A stretch of DNA of 44,034 bases from Chitinophagales bacterium 33-2 (GCA_002050435.1 MWYV01000064.1:1-44034); one strand, 5' to 3'. Numbered from the stretch's first letter, positions 1 through 8,418 are shown. Notes: generated by a model not told the origin, from the sequence alone. Translations and numbers: made by a program.

Positions 1-103
1 TATCAAGGGTATGCACTCAACACAATACATTTCTTTTGAAAGCTATAAAACTCAATACAATAATTTAAACGTATATACAATTAAACTCTTAAACAATTAT
101 AAA

Positions 104-1003
104 ATGAAAAAAATTCTTCTTGGGAAAATAAGCGCTGTGGCCTTTATTTCTCTTTCGCTTTTTGCATGTCAGAAAGATGTGTCTTCAGTTTCGGAAAACA
201 ATCAGGAGATTGCTTCGGCTTCATTTAAAAAAAGTCCAAATGAACCGAAAGGAATCATTTTTTATGCACTTGCAGGAAATACTTTAGATAAATACTCCAC
301 TACCAATCCTGAAACTATAATAAGTACTGCTACTATCACTGGATTGCAGATGGGTGAATCCATTTTAGGTATTGATTTTCGCCCAAAGACTGGGCAACTG
401 TATGCGCTTGGAAGTGATAGCCGGGTTTATATAATTAATCCAACTACCGGTGTAGCCACATTTGCTTTCTCGTTTATGACGACGGCAGGAATGACAGTAA
501 CACTTTCAGGAACTTCTTTTGGATTTGATTTTAATCCACAGGTTGATCGTTTAAGAATTATAAGTAATACTGGACAAAATCTTCGTATTGTTCCGAATAA
601 TGCAGCTACAGGTGTTGCAGGCACAACGTTTATAGACGGTTCTATCAATCCTATGGGCGCTTCTGTGAATGGAGTAGCTTATGATAATAATTTTGCTGGA
701 ACTGCGACTACTGAATTATATGCCCTGGATGTAACTACAGATTTATTATACGAGATCGATCCGCCAAATAATGGCACTTTGATTGACCCACTATCTGTAG
801 GCTTAAAATTAGAAGGTGAAGGTGGATTTGATATAGCGCCTAGAAATGCAAACGTTACAACAGATATTGGGCTTGCACTTTATGAAGTAAACAAGAAATC
901 AACTCTTTTTGTGATTGATGTTGAGACGGGAGATAAAAAGATACTTGCTAAGTATAAAAAAGATCTGATGTACACAGGTCTGGCAATTAGCCCTGCATTG
1001 TAA
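104..1003 (+). CDS. DUF4394-domain lipoprotein
   Basis: Predicted exported lipoprotein of 299 aa, function unknown. I chose the ATG at 104 because it gives a typical lipoprotein signal (MKKILL, hydrophobic stretch, then SLFAC-Q); the reading frame is open further upstream to 11, but those 31 residues are not signal-like. After the Cys comes a Ser/Asn-rich linker, then a DUF4394-type region (about residues 45-299) with repeating motifs of the kind ITGL-x-GE-x-ILGIDFRP, GQLYALG and GTSFGFDFNPQVDRLRI, which suggest a beta-propeller-like fold. Family members are secreted or surface proteins of unknown role. The gene stands alone, ends in a terminator at 1047, and converges on the next gene. The family call rests on motif recognition, not a search. 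Confidence 0.82.
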   Translation: MKKILLGKISAVAFISLSLFACQKDVSSVSENNQEIASASFKKSPNEPKGIIFYALAGNTLDKYSTTNPETIISTATITGLQMGESILGIDFRPKTGQLYALGSDSRVYIINPTTGVATFAFSFMTTAGMTVTLSGTSFGFDFNPQVDRLRIISNTGQNLRIVPNNAATGVAGTTFIDGSINPMGASVNGVAYDNNFAGTATTELYALDVTTDLLYEIDPPNNGTLIDPLSVGLKLEGEGGFDIAPRNANVTTDIGLALYEVNKKSTLFVIDVETGDKKILAKYKKDLMYTGLAISPAL

Positions 1004-1046
1004 ATCTACTGAACAGTCCTAAAAATAGATTGGCAGATTATTAATT

Positions 1047-1081
1047 GATCCCGGTTGCCTCAGGTAGCCGGGATCTTGTTT
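1047..1081 (+). terminator. Rho-independent terminator of the DUF4394 gene
   Basis: A 13-bp stem (GATCCCGG plus five further pairs, two of them G-T) closes on a TCA loop between 1047 and 1075 and is followed by TTGTTT. It lies 44 bp after the stop codon of the lipoprotein gene. Confidence 0.7.
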
Positions 1082-1146
1082 GACAGACCTGCACTGGAGT
1101 TTTATTTGTAAAGCCAGGTGTGGTTTTTTTCACCCTAATTAAAGCT

Positions 1147-1186
1147 AAAAACGAACTAGCCTGAGTTTCAAACTCAGGCTAGTTCG
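1147..1186 (-). terminator. Terminator of the DUF5602-like gene
   Basis: A perfect inverted repeat has 17-bp arms at 1152-1168 and 1170-1186 with a single central base. Read on the minus strand it is followed by TTTTT (1151-1147). It sits just past the stop codon of the minus-strand lipoprotein gene. Confidence 0.85.
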
Positions 1187-1204
1187 GTAAATGTCTTGTA
1201 TTAC

Positions 1205-2008
1205 TCAGCGTAGGACAAAGTTGCTTAAACTAATATAATGTTTCCCTCCATTTTTAGTGATATTGTACACTGTTGGATAATAGGTGTCGGTTTCGTGAAA
1301 CTGTGTTGGTTGGCCATACGGCATACTTACATCAGCACCAGTTTGCAGAAAAGCACGGGTAATCATTGGTTCTACAAAATTCATCTTGCCATTATACGAT
1401 CCATAGATCATGGTATGGGTGAATGAATTAGGCAATACCGGATTCACCACATCAGCCCAGTGTTTTCCCATACCAGCTTCGCCACCAGGTGTTGGTACAA
1501 ATCCTGCCGGCCGGAATGGCGCTGGTGGCAGTATATCATGCAGGCTGCCAGGCGTGTAATTAGGTATGGCCATGCGTTCAGCTGATGGCATCATCATAAA
1601 ATGAAAATCGAAATGAGGTACACCAAATAATGGAATGGGGGGATGTCCACCTTCATTCCAGCCAACATAGATATGATCAAATGCTGTGGCTTGAAGGGCT
1701 TTTTGATGCAATGGTAAAACAAATGTAAGATGATTTCCAAGGCCAGACATTGCTCCATCAGTCATTTCAATCCCGAGCTCTAATGGCGTTCTATCATGCG
1801 TCATACGTATATAGGACCTGGCTTTACCGTTACCTACCTGCACCTGGTGCCCATAAAAGGTATTCTCTTTTAACGCCTGGTTTACTTTCCCTTTCTGCGA
1901 TACTGCAGGAAGATCAGTTGCTTCTGCTTTAGGTTGAATTTCTTTTTTACAGGAAGAAAGGCCAGCCAATGTGGCAAATGCCATAAAAAATAAGTGTTGA
2001 GGTTTCAT
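1205..2008 (-). CDS. DUF5602/TTHB210-like lipoprotein
   Basis: A 267-aa predicted lipoprotein. It starts MKPQHLFF and has a signal ending LSSCKKE, so the mature protein would be lipidated at Cys20. The body carries a region rich in His and Pro: YVGWNEGGHPP, then GVPHFDFHFMMM, and later GKHWADVV. The HFDFHF motif and overall plan resemble DUF5602 (TTHB210-like) proteins, which have no firmly established function; the clustered histidines could bind metal, but that is inference. It is a single gene, convergent with the DUF4394 gene, with a strong terminator right after its stop. The family name is moderately certain; lipoprotein status is more certain. Confidence 0.75.
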   Translation of the reverse strand: MKPQHLFFMAFATLAGLSSCKKEIQPKAEATDLPAVSQKGKVNQALKENTFYGHQVQVGNGKARSYIRMTHDRTPLELGIEMTDGAMSGLGNHLTFVLPLHQKALQATAFDHIYVGWNEGGHPPIPLFGVPHFDFHFMMMPSAERMAIPNYTPGSLHDILPPAPFRPAGFVPTPGGEAGMGKHWADVVNPVLPNSFTHTMIYGSYNGKMNFVEPMITRAFLQTGADVSMPYGQPTQFHETDTYYPTVYNITKNGGKHYISLSNFVLR

Positions 2009-2206
2009 ATTTTGTTGTTTTAGGTTTTGACAATTACAAAGGCAGCAGCAATCAAATGAGTAAAGAAGAAATAAGAAGCTATCGAAGGGAAGGACCTGAG
2101 GTGAATGACTATTTAAATATAAATTTTATTATATGAATATAAAAAAAATTATCGCACAGAAATGGAATGCTCATTTTCGATAATACTCCTGTTGAGAACA
2201 GTATAA

Positions 2207-2264
2207 GTCCCATAGCAGGATTCAAACCTGCAACCCCCTCCTGATCTCAATCCGATGCGCCTCT
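2207..2264 (-). pseudogene. tRNA-like 3' fragment
   Basis: On the minus strand this segment has a good T arm (GCAGG, loop TTTGAAT, CCTGC), a stretch resembling an anticodon region, and a 3' end TATGGGAC. No matching acceptor strand, complete D arm or paired anticodon stem precedes it; the sequence upstream is the tRNA-Pro terminator. Its core aligns loosely with the neighbouring tRNA-Pro from GCGCA to AATCCTG. I read it as a decayed or truncated tRNA gene rather than a working one. Confidence 0.55.
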
Positions 2265-2278
2265 TCATTAAATAAAAC

Positions 2279-2307
2279 AAAAAAGCTCTGAGAATATTCT
2301 CAGAGCT
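2279..2307 (-). terminator. Terminator downstream of tRNA-Pro
   Basis: A perfect 24-bp palindrome (arms 2284-2295 and 2296-2307, sequence AGCTCTGAGAAT and its complement) is followed on the minus strand by a run of T (2284-2279). It begins 4 bp after the tRNA-Pro 3' end. Confidence 0.85.
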
Positions 2308-2311
2308 CTTG

Positions 2312-2385
2312 TCGGGAAGACAGGATTCGAACCTGCGACCCCCTGGTCCCAAACCAGGTGCGCTACCGGGCTGCGCTACTTCCCG
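2312..2385 (-). tRNA. tRNA-Pro (anticodon TGG)
   Basis: A complete 74-nt cloverleaf on the minus strand. The acceptor stem is CGGGAAG with CTTCCCG, the D stem GCGC with GCGC, the anticodon stem CCTGG with CCAGG around loop TTTGGGA (anticodon TGG), and the T stem GCAGG with CCTGT around TTCGAAT. The discriminator is A and no CCA is encoded. A strong terminator follows directly. Confidence 0.97.
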
Positions 2386-2482
2386 AAACAGAGTTCCGGT
2401 CCCTTTAAAGGGAGGCAAAGATAATGGCTATCAGCTTAAAATCTTAAGCTTTTTCAAAATTAAGGAGCATTTTTCTAACACG

Positions 2483-3295
2483 CTAGAAGCGGAAACCTGA
2501 TTGAATATAAAATCCGATCAGGGAAGTGGATAAAAAATACCAGCCCACTATGACTAAAATAGAAATCAACAAAGCGTATAAGTAGGAGAGAATGCCCTTT
2601 CTGCCCATGAACTGGTAATAAGCAATGGACCGGTACATTACTTCTGCTAAAAGAAAGAATTGGATTCCATACAGGTATGCCCCGCTGTTCCTGGTAATAA
2701 TTAAATATGGAGTGACCAGGAAAATAAAGATCAACCCTAAAAAGCCTACAAAATATAGGTTAGCTACTAAGTGTTCCGTATAATTATATTTTCGCCTGGA
2801 ATAGAACAGGAAAAAGATTCCTGCAATGATGGGCGTAAGGGCCATGTTCAGGTAGTTGCTGTTTTTCGAAGTGAAATTGATCGCCTTTTCCATCCGCGCT
2901 ACTTTTTCCAATCTTCTTTCCCTTTTTTCTCTTTCCGGAATCTGCATCACCGATTCTTTTAATTGATCCATATTTACTGCCTGCATGGGTTTAAAGGTGG
3001 TAAGTACAAAAACAAATAAACCAAGAACGATCAAAAAGAAATTCAGGGGGGTGAAATATAATTTTCTTCTTCCCTCAATATATTCCCTGGCAACTTTTCC
3101 TGGTTTTGTTGCCAGCATTTTTAATAAATAAAAAATGCCTTTATCAGCATGCGTAAAAAAATGAACGGTTTCATGAAGTAAATGACCAATGCTCAAACGA
3201 TGAACATGGATCTTTTGACTGCAGTGGGGACAGAAGTTAGAAGGGTTGAGAATGTTATTATGACAGTTAGTACAAATGGTCTCTGAAGCTTCCAT
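2483..3295 (-). CDS. DUF3667 membrane protein with N-terminal zinc ribbon
   Basis: A 270-aa protein starting at the ATG at 3295 (MEASETIC). The upstream in-frame extension to 3397 overlaps the divergent neighbour and lacks domain character. Residues 7-24 hold a zinc-ribbon signature, C-x2-C-x11-C-x2-C (CTNCHN and CPHCSQK). A conserved segment follows with HLLHETVHFF, then KPGKVAREYIEGRRKLYFTP, typical of DUF3667, and then about five hydrophobic segments. The family is Bacteroidota-rich and of unknown function. The ribbon could bind zinc in the cytoplasm while the rest spans the inner membrane. It is divergent from the SdiA-regulated-like gene with only 72 bp between the starts. Confidence 0.82.
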   Translation of the reverse strand: MEASETICTNCHNNILNPSNFCPHCSQKIHVHRLSIGHLLHETVHFFTHADKGIFYLLKMLATKPGKVAREYIEGRRKLYFTPLNFFLIVLGLFVFVLTTFKPMQAVNMDQLKESVMQIPEREKRERRLEKVARMEKAINFTSKNSNYLNMALTPIIAGIFFLFYSRRKYNYTEHLVANLYFVGFLGLIFIFLVTPYLIITRNSGAYLYGIQFFLLAEVMYRSIAYYQFMGRKGILSYLYALLISILVIVGWYFLSTSLIGFYIQSGFRF

Positions 3296-3367
3296 TCTGT
3301 AATGTAAAAAATATTTTATAAGCTTGCCTTTAAGCTTTACAATTGCATCAATTGGCAACAGTTTTGT

Positions 3368-4219
3368 ATGATCTTGTCCATGATGGATTTTTTGCATTCC
3401 AAAGCACGGACCAGTATTTTATTTTTCCTGTTGCTTCCTTTGCTCTCGAACTGCCAGTCAAGATCAGTTATAAGAAATTACGATCTGGATAATCCCGTGG
3501 TGCTTCAACTTGAAAAGGAGCTTCATGAAATTTCAGGAATCGAAATAGTGAATAACAACATTTATGCAGTAGGAGATGATAAAGGGGTGTTGTATGAGCT
3601 GGATATTAAAACCGGGAAAACGTTAAGGACATGGAATTTCGGCAGCCCCCGCGATTATGAAGGTCTTGCATTCTTCGACAACAGATTCTATGTGCTGAAC
3701 AGCAATGGCAACATATTTCAACTTGAAATTGGGGAGGGTAATGATGCTGTTGTAGCAGAATACAAATTTCCATTCGGCAAAGGAAATGAGTTTGAAGTTT
3801 TCTACTTCGATAAGAGCATAAATAAATTTATGTTGATCTGCAAGGAATGTAAGGACGACAATAAACAAATCGCTTCAGCATATACTTTTGATCCCTCTAC
3901 ACAGGTATATGAAAAGGCGGGTTTTGGCCTTGATGCAAAAGCTATAGCAGATCTCAGAGGTGCAAAAAAAGAAAGAATCAAAGCTTCCGGGGGAGCCATT
4001 CACCCTTTAACCGGTGAATTATATATTGTTTCCTCCATAAATAAAATGTTACTGGTTACGGATAAACAGGGAAGGGCTGTGGCTGTACATGATCTAAAGC
4101 GTTCCAATTTTGAGCAGCCGGAAGGTGTTGGATTCACACCCTCTGGTGATCTGTATATTTCCAATGAAAAAGGGAGTAAAAAAACAGCAACCATCGTGAT
4201 CTACAGATCAAATCAATAA
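3368..4219 (+). CDS. SdiA-regulated-like beta-propeller lipoprotein
   Basis: Up to 283 aa. A hydrophobic signal ends in LLSNCQ, giving a lipobox, so export to the envelope is likely. The body has repeated propeller-like blades: ELHEISGIE, YAVGDDKGVLYELD, RDYEGLAFFDNRFYVLNSNG, GGAIHPLTGELYIVSS and EQPEGVGFTPSGDLYISNE. This pattern fits the SdiA-regulated (YjiK-type) family, known mainly from its domain and of unclear function. Three in-frame ATGs (3368, 3380, 3383) could start it; all keep the lipobox, and I keep the outermost without strong evidence. A -7-like box (CAGTTTTG, one mismatch) ends at 3366, which would favour a start at 3380 or 3383 if it is used. No terminator is visible after it; the heptamer repeat array begins 38 bp on. 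Confidence 0.78.
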   Translation: MILSMMDFLHSKARTSILFFLLLPLLSNCQSRSVIRNYDLDNPVVLQLEKELHEISGIEIVNNNIYAVGDDKGVLYELDIKTGKTLRTWNFGSPRDYEGLAFFDNRFYVLNSNGNIFQLEIGEGNDAVVAEYKFPFGKGNEFEVFYFDKSINKFMLICKECKDDNKQIASAYTFDPSTQVYEKAGFGLDAKAIADLRGAKKERIKASGGAIHPLTGELYIVSSINKMLLVTDKQGRAVAVHDLKRSNFEQPEGVGFTPSGDLYISNEKGSKKTATIVIYRSNQ

Positions 4220-4257
4220 TGATTGTTATAGGGAGGCATTCCAAATTAAGTTTGAAC

Positions 4258-4325
4258 GGTCAAAGGGTCAATGGTCAATGGTCAATAGTCAATAGTCAAT
4301 GGTGAATGGGTCAATAGTCAATGGT
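4258..4325 (+). repeat. Degenerate heptamer array, left arm
   Basis: About nine units of GGTCAAT with variants AGTCAAT, GGGTCAAT and GGTGAAT. The same motif returns in inverted orientation at 4822-4900, so the two arrays bracket the gene-free segment between them. Short tandem heptamers of this general kind are known from intergenic regions of several bacteria; I cannot tell whether this exact unit is dispersed in the genome. Confidence 0.85.
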
Positions 4326-4821
4326 TGTCCGTGGAAAGTTTTATAGCTTCCAATCAGTCGCTGAAATTCAATGTGGGTTTGAAGGATGTTTTTTTAAAAC
4401 TTGAAGCCCCCTTATTTGGTTTGGAAGGAGATTCAATCACTATAGCTCAATTGATTTTGTTTGTTTTTAAGAATGCTCAGAGATTTCTCATACATCTTTT
4501 GGGTGGCTGCCACGCCTCATTGCTCCTGTTTGTAACTTGAAAATCATCATACCTAAGATGGAGCAATTCAGCGCCTCAGGACTTTTAAATAACCAGAGCG
4601 CGGGGTGTTGCACTTATCATACGGAGGGCGCTCTTGCGCAATCATCCGAAAGCAACTTGTCATACATACTGCTCCTCATTGATTGCGCTTGAATTTTTGC
4701 CTGCCCCCGAAGTGAAGCGCAGGGGGGCTCCACCTTTTTTTTCAAGGGTGGAAGAGGCATTTATAATAACGCTGCTCTCCGGCAAAGAAACTCCATTAGG
4801 TTATTGCAATTGCAAGTGGTG
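4326..4821. other. Gene-free segment between inverted heptamer arrays
   Basis: About 500 bp without a convincing gene. Short open frames on the plus strand have no conserved domain or family look. Local structure is present: AGAGCGC at 4595-4601 pairs with GCGCTCT at 4628-4634, and a GC-rich stretch near 4705-4730 is followed by a possible hairpin of TCCACC with GGTGGA around a T-run. It may be a dispersed non-coding repeat or a structured RNA; neither can be shown from this sequence alone. Confidence 0.5.
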
Positions 4822-4900
4822 ATTGACCATTCACTATAGACCATTGACAAACCATTGACCATTGACCATTGACCCATTGACCCATTGACCCTTCACCATT
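4822..4900 (-). repeat. Degenerate heptamer array, right arm (inverted)
   Basis: About ten units of ATTGACC with variants CATTGACC and ATTCACT, the reverse complement of the array at 4258-4325. The two arms could pair into a long imperfect stem around the 496-bp segment. Confidence 0.85.
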
Positions 4901-4941
4901 TCAGCTGCTTCATTAAGAAAGTGGCTTGATCAATAGTATAT

Positions 4942-4969
4942 AAAAAAAGGCTGCCTCAAGGAGACAGCC
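4942..4969 (-). terminator. Terminator of the beta-barrel gene
   Basis: On the minus strand a 9-bp stem (GGCTGTCTC with GAGGCAGCC, one G-T pair, loop CTT) is followed by seven T (4948-4942). It lies 21 bp after the stop codon of the gene at 4991. Confidence 0.88.
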
Positions 4970-4990
4970 CTTATATATTATGCCTTTAGA

Positions 4991-5638
4991 TTAAAATTTA
5001 TAACCCAGCGACAAACCAAATCCTGTGTTCTTCCATTTGCTCTGGTCATTACCCGGCATGGTCGGATTAATTTCTGCAAGTCCAAGTTGCGCATTGATCT
5101 GAAAAGAAAGTTTATTCAAAAACTCGTATCCTGCAAGTAAATTTGCGCCTGCATCAAATCTTTTAAATTGCGGGGCAGTATTGTTTGCATCAAAATCGCT
5201 GGTAAACTCCACATCAGTTGAATTGCTTCCGGGCCCATCCATTTTTCCATTGATACCAAAAGCCACGTAAGGTCCTGCACCCAGCAATAAACTACCGGTA
5301 CCCAAAGCTGGCTTGTAAATGAAATTCAAAGGAACTTCAATATAAGATAATTTGATCTTGGTATCATTCATAATTTCAGCACCTTTTAAACTATACAATA
5401 CACCTGGCTGCAAAACAAAGGATGGTCCTAGAGGGAGATCCGCAGTTAGACCTGCATGAAAACCTGTCATCATATCGTTCTTTAAATCATTTCCTGACAT
5501 GTCCTTGCCATTAATATTCTGAAAATTTACACCTGCCCTGATACCAAGGCCACCCGCAGGCGTAGTTGATATGGTTTGCGCTGTAACACCCGTGGCCAGA
5601 AAACCTGCCACCGCCATACTAAAAATAACTTTCTTCAT
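4991..5638 (-). CDS. Outer-membrane beta-barrel protein (PorT-like family)
   Basis: A 215-aa protein with a clear signal peptide (MKKVIFSMAVAGFLATGVTAQ). The mature part has alternating amphipathic strands: GIRAGVNFQNI, GFHAGLTADLPL, VLQPGVLYSLKG, LSYIEVPLNFIYKP, LLGAGPYVAFGI and a final LGYKF ending in an aromatic residue. This is the layout of the small Bacteroidota outer-membrane beta-barrel family (OMP_b-brl_2 / PorT-like). The substrate or role is unknown. It lies 32 bp after the OmpA lipoprotein gene on the same strand, so the two are probably co-transcribed, and a strong terminator follows. Confidence 0.85.
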   Translation of the reverse strand: MKKVIFSMAVAGFLATGVTAQTISTTPAGGLGIRAGVNFQNINGKDMSGNDLKNDMMTGFHAGLTADLPLGPSFVLQPGVLYSLKGAEIMNDTKIKLSYIEVPLNFIYKPALGTGSLLLGAGPYVAFGINGKMDGPGSNSTDVEFTSDFDANNTAPQFKRFDAGANLLAGYEFLNKLSFQINAQLGLAEINPTMPGNDQSKWKNTGFGLSLGYKF

Positions 5639-5670
5639 TTCTACTTTTTTATTGATTAGGATACTACTTT

Positions 5671-6342
5671 TTACTGGTTAGATTCACGCATTGATTCAGC
5701 CTTCATTTTTTCATTTGCAGTGATCACAAATTCAACACGACGGTTCATTGCACGCCCTTCGTCTGTATCATTGGTAGCGATGGGATCCAATTCACCCATT
5801 CCTTTAATTGCGATCCTGTTGTTGGCAATGCCGCTGCCATTTAAATACCCTGAAACTGAACGTGCACGGCGCTCTGACAAACTTAAGTTATAGTCTTCTG
5901 CACCCCTGCTGTCTGTATGTCCAATGATCTGAATATCTGTATCAGGATATTTTTTCAATACATTGGTCAGCTTATCAAGATTGACTTTTGCCTGTGTATT
6001 CAATTCAGATTTGTCATATGCAAATAATACCTGCTCTTTAAACACCACTACAATGCCTTCACCTTCTCTTCTTACTTCAGCATCTCCAAGAACTTCTTTC
6101 ATTTCTTCTGCCTGCTTATCCATTTTTCTTCCGATCACGGCTCCGGTTACACCACCAACAGCAGCACCAATAATGGCGCCCATAGCAGTATTGCCTGCAG
6201 CTTTTCCAACTACAGCTCCAACAGCTCCACCACCGGCAGTGCCTATAACAGCGCCTTTTTGAGATCTGCTCATAGATTTACAACCTGCGGCCATAACAGC
6301 AAATAAGGCCATCATAATACTAAATTGTCTTAATGTCTTCAT
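5671..6342 (-). CDS. OmpA-family lipoprotein with glycine zipper
   Basis: A 223-aa envelope protein. Residues 1-21 are a lipoprotein signal with Cys at 21 (VMAAGCKS). Residues 28-72 are a glycine-zipper segment made of G-x3-G repeats (GAVIGTAGGGAVGAVVGKAAG, then GAIIGAAVGG). Residues 105-210 are an OmpA-like peptidoglycan-binding domain, with IIGHTDSRG, LSERRARSV and EGRAMNRRVEF holding the usual Asp and Arg contacts. It probably anchors the outer membrane to the cell wall. It probably forms an operon with the beta-barrel gene downstream. The left breakpoint of the 2112-bp duplication falls inside this gene at 6112, but this copy is intact; a truncated copy lies at 8068-8454. Confidence 0.92.
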   Translation of the reverse strand: MKTLRQFSIMMALFAVMAAGCKSMSRSQKGAVIGTAGGGAVGAVVGKAAGNTAMGAIIGAAVGGVTGAVIGRKMDKQAEEMKEVLGDAEVRREGEGIVVVFKEQVLFAYDKSELNTQAKVNLDKLTNVLKKYPDTDIQIIGHTDSRGAEDYNLSLSERRARSVSGYLNGSGIANNRIAIKGMGELDPIATNDTDEGRAMNRRVEFVITANEKMKAESMRESNQ

Positions 6343-6412
6343 AGTAGATAATTTTGCTTCTAAATTTCAAATAACGTACCATCTCTTCATTCTAATTTCT
6401 TTAACAACCTCT

Positions 6413-6441
6413 AAAAAAAAGAGGCAACATGTGTTGCCTCT
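6413..6441 (-). terminator. Terminator of the 189-aa secreted-protein gene (copy 1)
   Basis: A 10-bp stem, AGAGGCAACA with TGTTGCCTCT, has a 2-base centre (6420-6441) and is followed on the minus strand by eight T. It lies 35 bp after the stop of the 189-aa gene and separates it from the OmpA gene. Confidence 0.88.
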
Positions 6442-6476
6442 AGTGGAATTTCATAAAAAATCTCATAAGAACGTAT

Positions 6477-7046
6477 CTATAAGGAACTTGTAACCTCATC
6501 TGCTTCTTTGACTCCGGTTGCCTTCGTTGCGGAATAAAACTGGATTTTAACCTTGGATTTTGCATTTGCAGATTTTGTTTTCACTTTTACTTCTGTACCA
6601 GCCTCTGTTACCGGTTCAGCAAGTGCAAAAACTGCAGTCGGGTTGGCATTATCAAATGCTTTTCCAATCGCGATCTGTAAAGTGTTGGTCTCCTGGTCTA
6701 AAAATAAAGTACCCTCAGCAAGCTGGGTTCCCTTACCGGTTTTTTGAGCCACAATCCTGTAGGTAGCAGGGGATTGCTTTAGATAAGCTTTAAATTTTCC
6801 TTGTGGCAGTCCTTCAACCCAAACAATGCCTTTACTCAGACTATCAATTGTAATAACCACTTCAGAAGGAGCATCCGAATTGTTCAATTGGTATGTACCA
6901 AGCACGGGGAAAGCTTTATCAATAGTAATCGCTTCAGGCATGGGTAGTTGCCTGTATTTGGCAGCGATAGAATCAACTGTAGACTGTGCATTTACTGATA
7001 ACGCAAAAGAAAAAGCAAAGACGAAGAGAAAAAAGGTGTTTTTCAT
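6477..7046 (-). CDS. Secreted protein of unknown function (copy 1)
   Basis: A 189-aa protein with a standard signal peptide (MKNTFFLFVFAFSFALSVNAQ). I do not recognise the family. The mature part looks like a beta-rich domain: FPVLGTYQLNN, SEVVITIDSLSKGIVWVEGLPQGKFKAYLKQ, TYRIVAQKTGKG and GTLFLDQETNTLQIAIGK, then a Lys/Ala-rich tail (VKVKTKSANAKSKVKIQFYS). The spacing of strands recalls small envelope beta-sandwich proteins, but this is not diagnostic. It is divergent from uvrA, has its own terminator at 6413, and is present twice because it lies wholly inside the duplicated unit; the second copy is at 8589-9158. Confidence 0.85.
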   Translation of the reverse strand: MKNTFFLFVFAFSFALSVNAQSTVDSIAAKYRQLPMPEAITIDKAFPVLGTYQLNNSDAPSEVVITIDSLSKGIVWVEGLPQGKFKAYLKQSPATYRIVAQKTGKGTQLAEGTLFLDQETNTLQIAIGKAFDNANPTAVFALAEPVTEAGTEVKVKTKSANAKSKVKIQFYSATKATGVKEADEVTSSL

Positions 7047-7200
7047 ATAATTAATTTATGTGGGGAATCATTCGGGCACATCTTACACAATACTGTGCCA
7101 AAATCCCCAAATGTTAGAAAATACTGCTGCTGCTGCTCCTTTGTTAAAAATTTTAGTAAAGGCTGCTGCTCCTTTATCTTCGCTGCCGGAAGGAATAAAT

Positions 7201-8418
7201 ATGAAAAAAACGGGTCGCCTGAAAACGCAAGAGGGACAATTAGAAACAATAGAAATATTTGGTGCACGCGAACACAACCTAAAAAATATTGATATTGTTA
7301 TTCCAAAAAATCAGCTTGTTGTTATAACCGGTATCAGTGGCAGTGGAAAGTCTTCGCTTGCATTTGATACAATCTATGCCGAGGGCCAGCGCAGGTATAT
7401 GGAAACATTTGGTGCCTATGCACGCCAGTTTATCGGTGAAATGGAAAGGCCCGATGTTGATAAGATCACGGGACTTTCACCTGTGATATCCATAGAGCAG
7501 AAAACAACTAACAAAAATCCACGATCAACAGTTGGAACAGTTACAGAAGTTTATGACTTCCTGCGTTTACTTTTCGCACGGGCCAGCGAGGCCTGGTCTT
7601 ACAATACCGGTAAAAAAATGGTGCGGTGGAGTGAAGATCAAATTGTTAATAATATTTACAAGCGTTTTGACGGGAATAAAATTACCATCCTTGCTCCCCT
7701 GATCCGTGGAAGAAAAGGTCATTACAGGGAACTTTTTGAAGAAGTAAGAAAGAAAGGATTTTTGAAAGTGCGCGTGGATGGTGAGGTAAAAGACCTGGTG
7801 CCGAAAATGCAGGTTGACCGCTACAAGATCCATGACATTGAACTGGTGATCGACAGGATGAAAGTGACCAAAGACATGCGCACCCGCATCAGCCAGAGTG
7901 TGCAACATGCGCTTAAGGCCGGGAAAGATTTAATGTTTCTTACCTATGAAGCTGATGCTGCTTCCGGTGTTGCTAAATATGGTGAAGTGGCTTACAGCAG
8001 GCTTTTGATGTGTGAGGCAACCGGGATCTCTTATGAAGAGCCATCACCCAATTCATTTTCTTTTAATTCACCTTATGGTGCCTGTCCTGCATGCAAAGGT
8101 CTTGGTCAGGTATATACAGTAGATATGGAAGCCATTATTCCTGATGATTCTAAAACAATCAATGAAGGTGGCATTGCACCTCTGGGTGGAGAAAGAGAAG
8201 CATATGTTTTCAGACAGGTGCAGCTGCTTATCCATTTTTCTTCCGATCACGGCTCCGGTTACACCACCAACAGCAGCACCAATAATGGCGCCCATAGCAG
8301 TATTGCCTGCAGCTTTTCCAACTACAGCTCCAACAGCTCCACCACCGGCAGTGCCTATAACAGCGCCTTTTTGAGATCTGCTCATAGATTTACAACCTGC
8401 GGCCATAACAGCAAATAA
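7201..8418 (+). pseudogene. Truncated uvrA copy fused to antisense OmpA sequence
   Basis: Codons 1-341 equal the start of the intact uvrA at 9313. At 8224 the frame crosses the duplication join and runs for 64 codons through sequence antisense to the OmpA lipoprotein gene before a stop. The first Walker A (GISGSGKS) is present, but the ABC signature, second ATPase half, and second zinc module are absent, so the product cannot be a working UvrA. It keeps the normal upstream region, so it may still be transcribed and could make a roughly 405-aa fusion. Confidence 0.88.

Larger units (their letters stand above)
6112..8223. repeat. Tandem duplication, copy 1 (2112 bp)
   Basis: This unit is repeated head to tail at 8224-10335. 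It runs from inside the OmpA lipoprotein gene, through the 189-aa secreted-protein gene, to codon 341 of uvrA. I find no base difference between the copies. At the join, uvrA sequence ending GTGCAG meets OmpA-gene sequence starting CTGCTT with no shared bases. There are no transposase genes or terminal inverted repeats. Confidence 0.95.

Noticed and set aside
2149-2418. Minus-strand frame of 89 codons
   Set aside because: It runs straight through tRNA-Pro and the tRNA-like fragment; translated tRNA sequence is not a gene.
4325-4540. Small gene in the repeat-bracketed segment
   Set aside because: 71-codon frame beginning inside the repeat array, with no domain, signal or ribosome-binding site; likely chance.
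4258-4900. CRISPR array
   Set aside because: Units are about 7 bp, directly abutting, with no spacers and no cas genes nearby.
7129-7195. GCTGCTGCTCC repeats upstream of uvrA as a phase-variable tract
   Set aside because: The tract is short and interrupted, lies upstream of the chosen start, and is the same in both duplicated copies.
7060-7200. Upstream extension of the uvrA frame (and its copy at 9172-9312)
   Set aside because: The 47 added residues are low-complexity (GCT-repeat Ala runs) and absent from UvrA proteins of usual length; the ATG at 7201 or 9313 has a purine-rich stretch before it.
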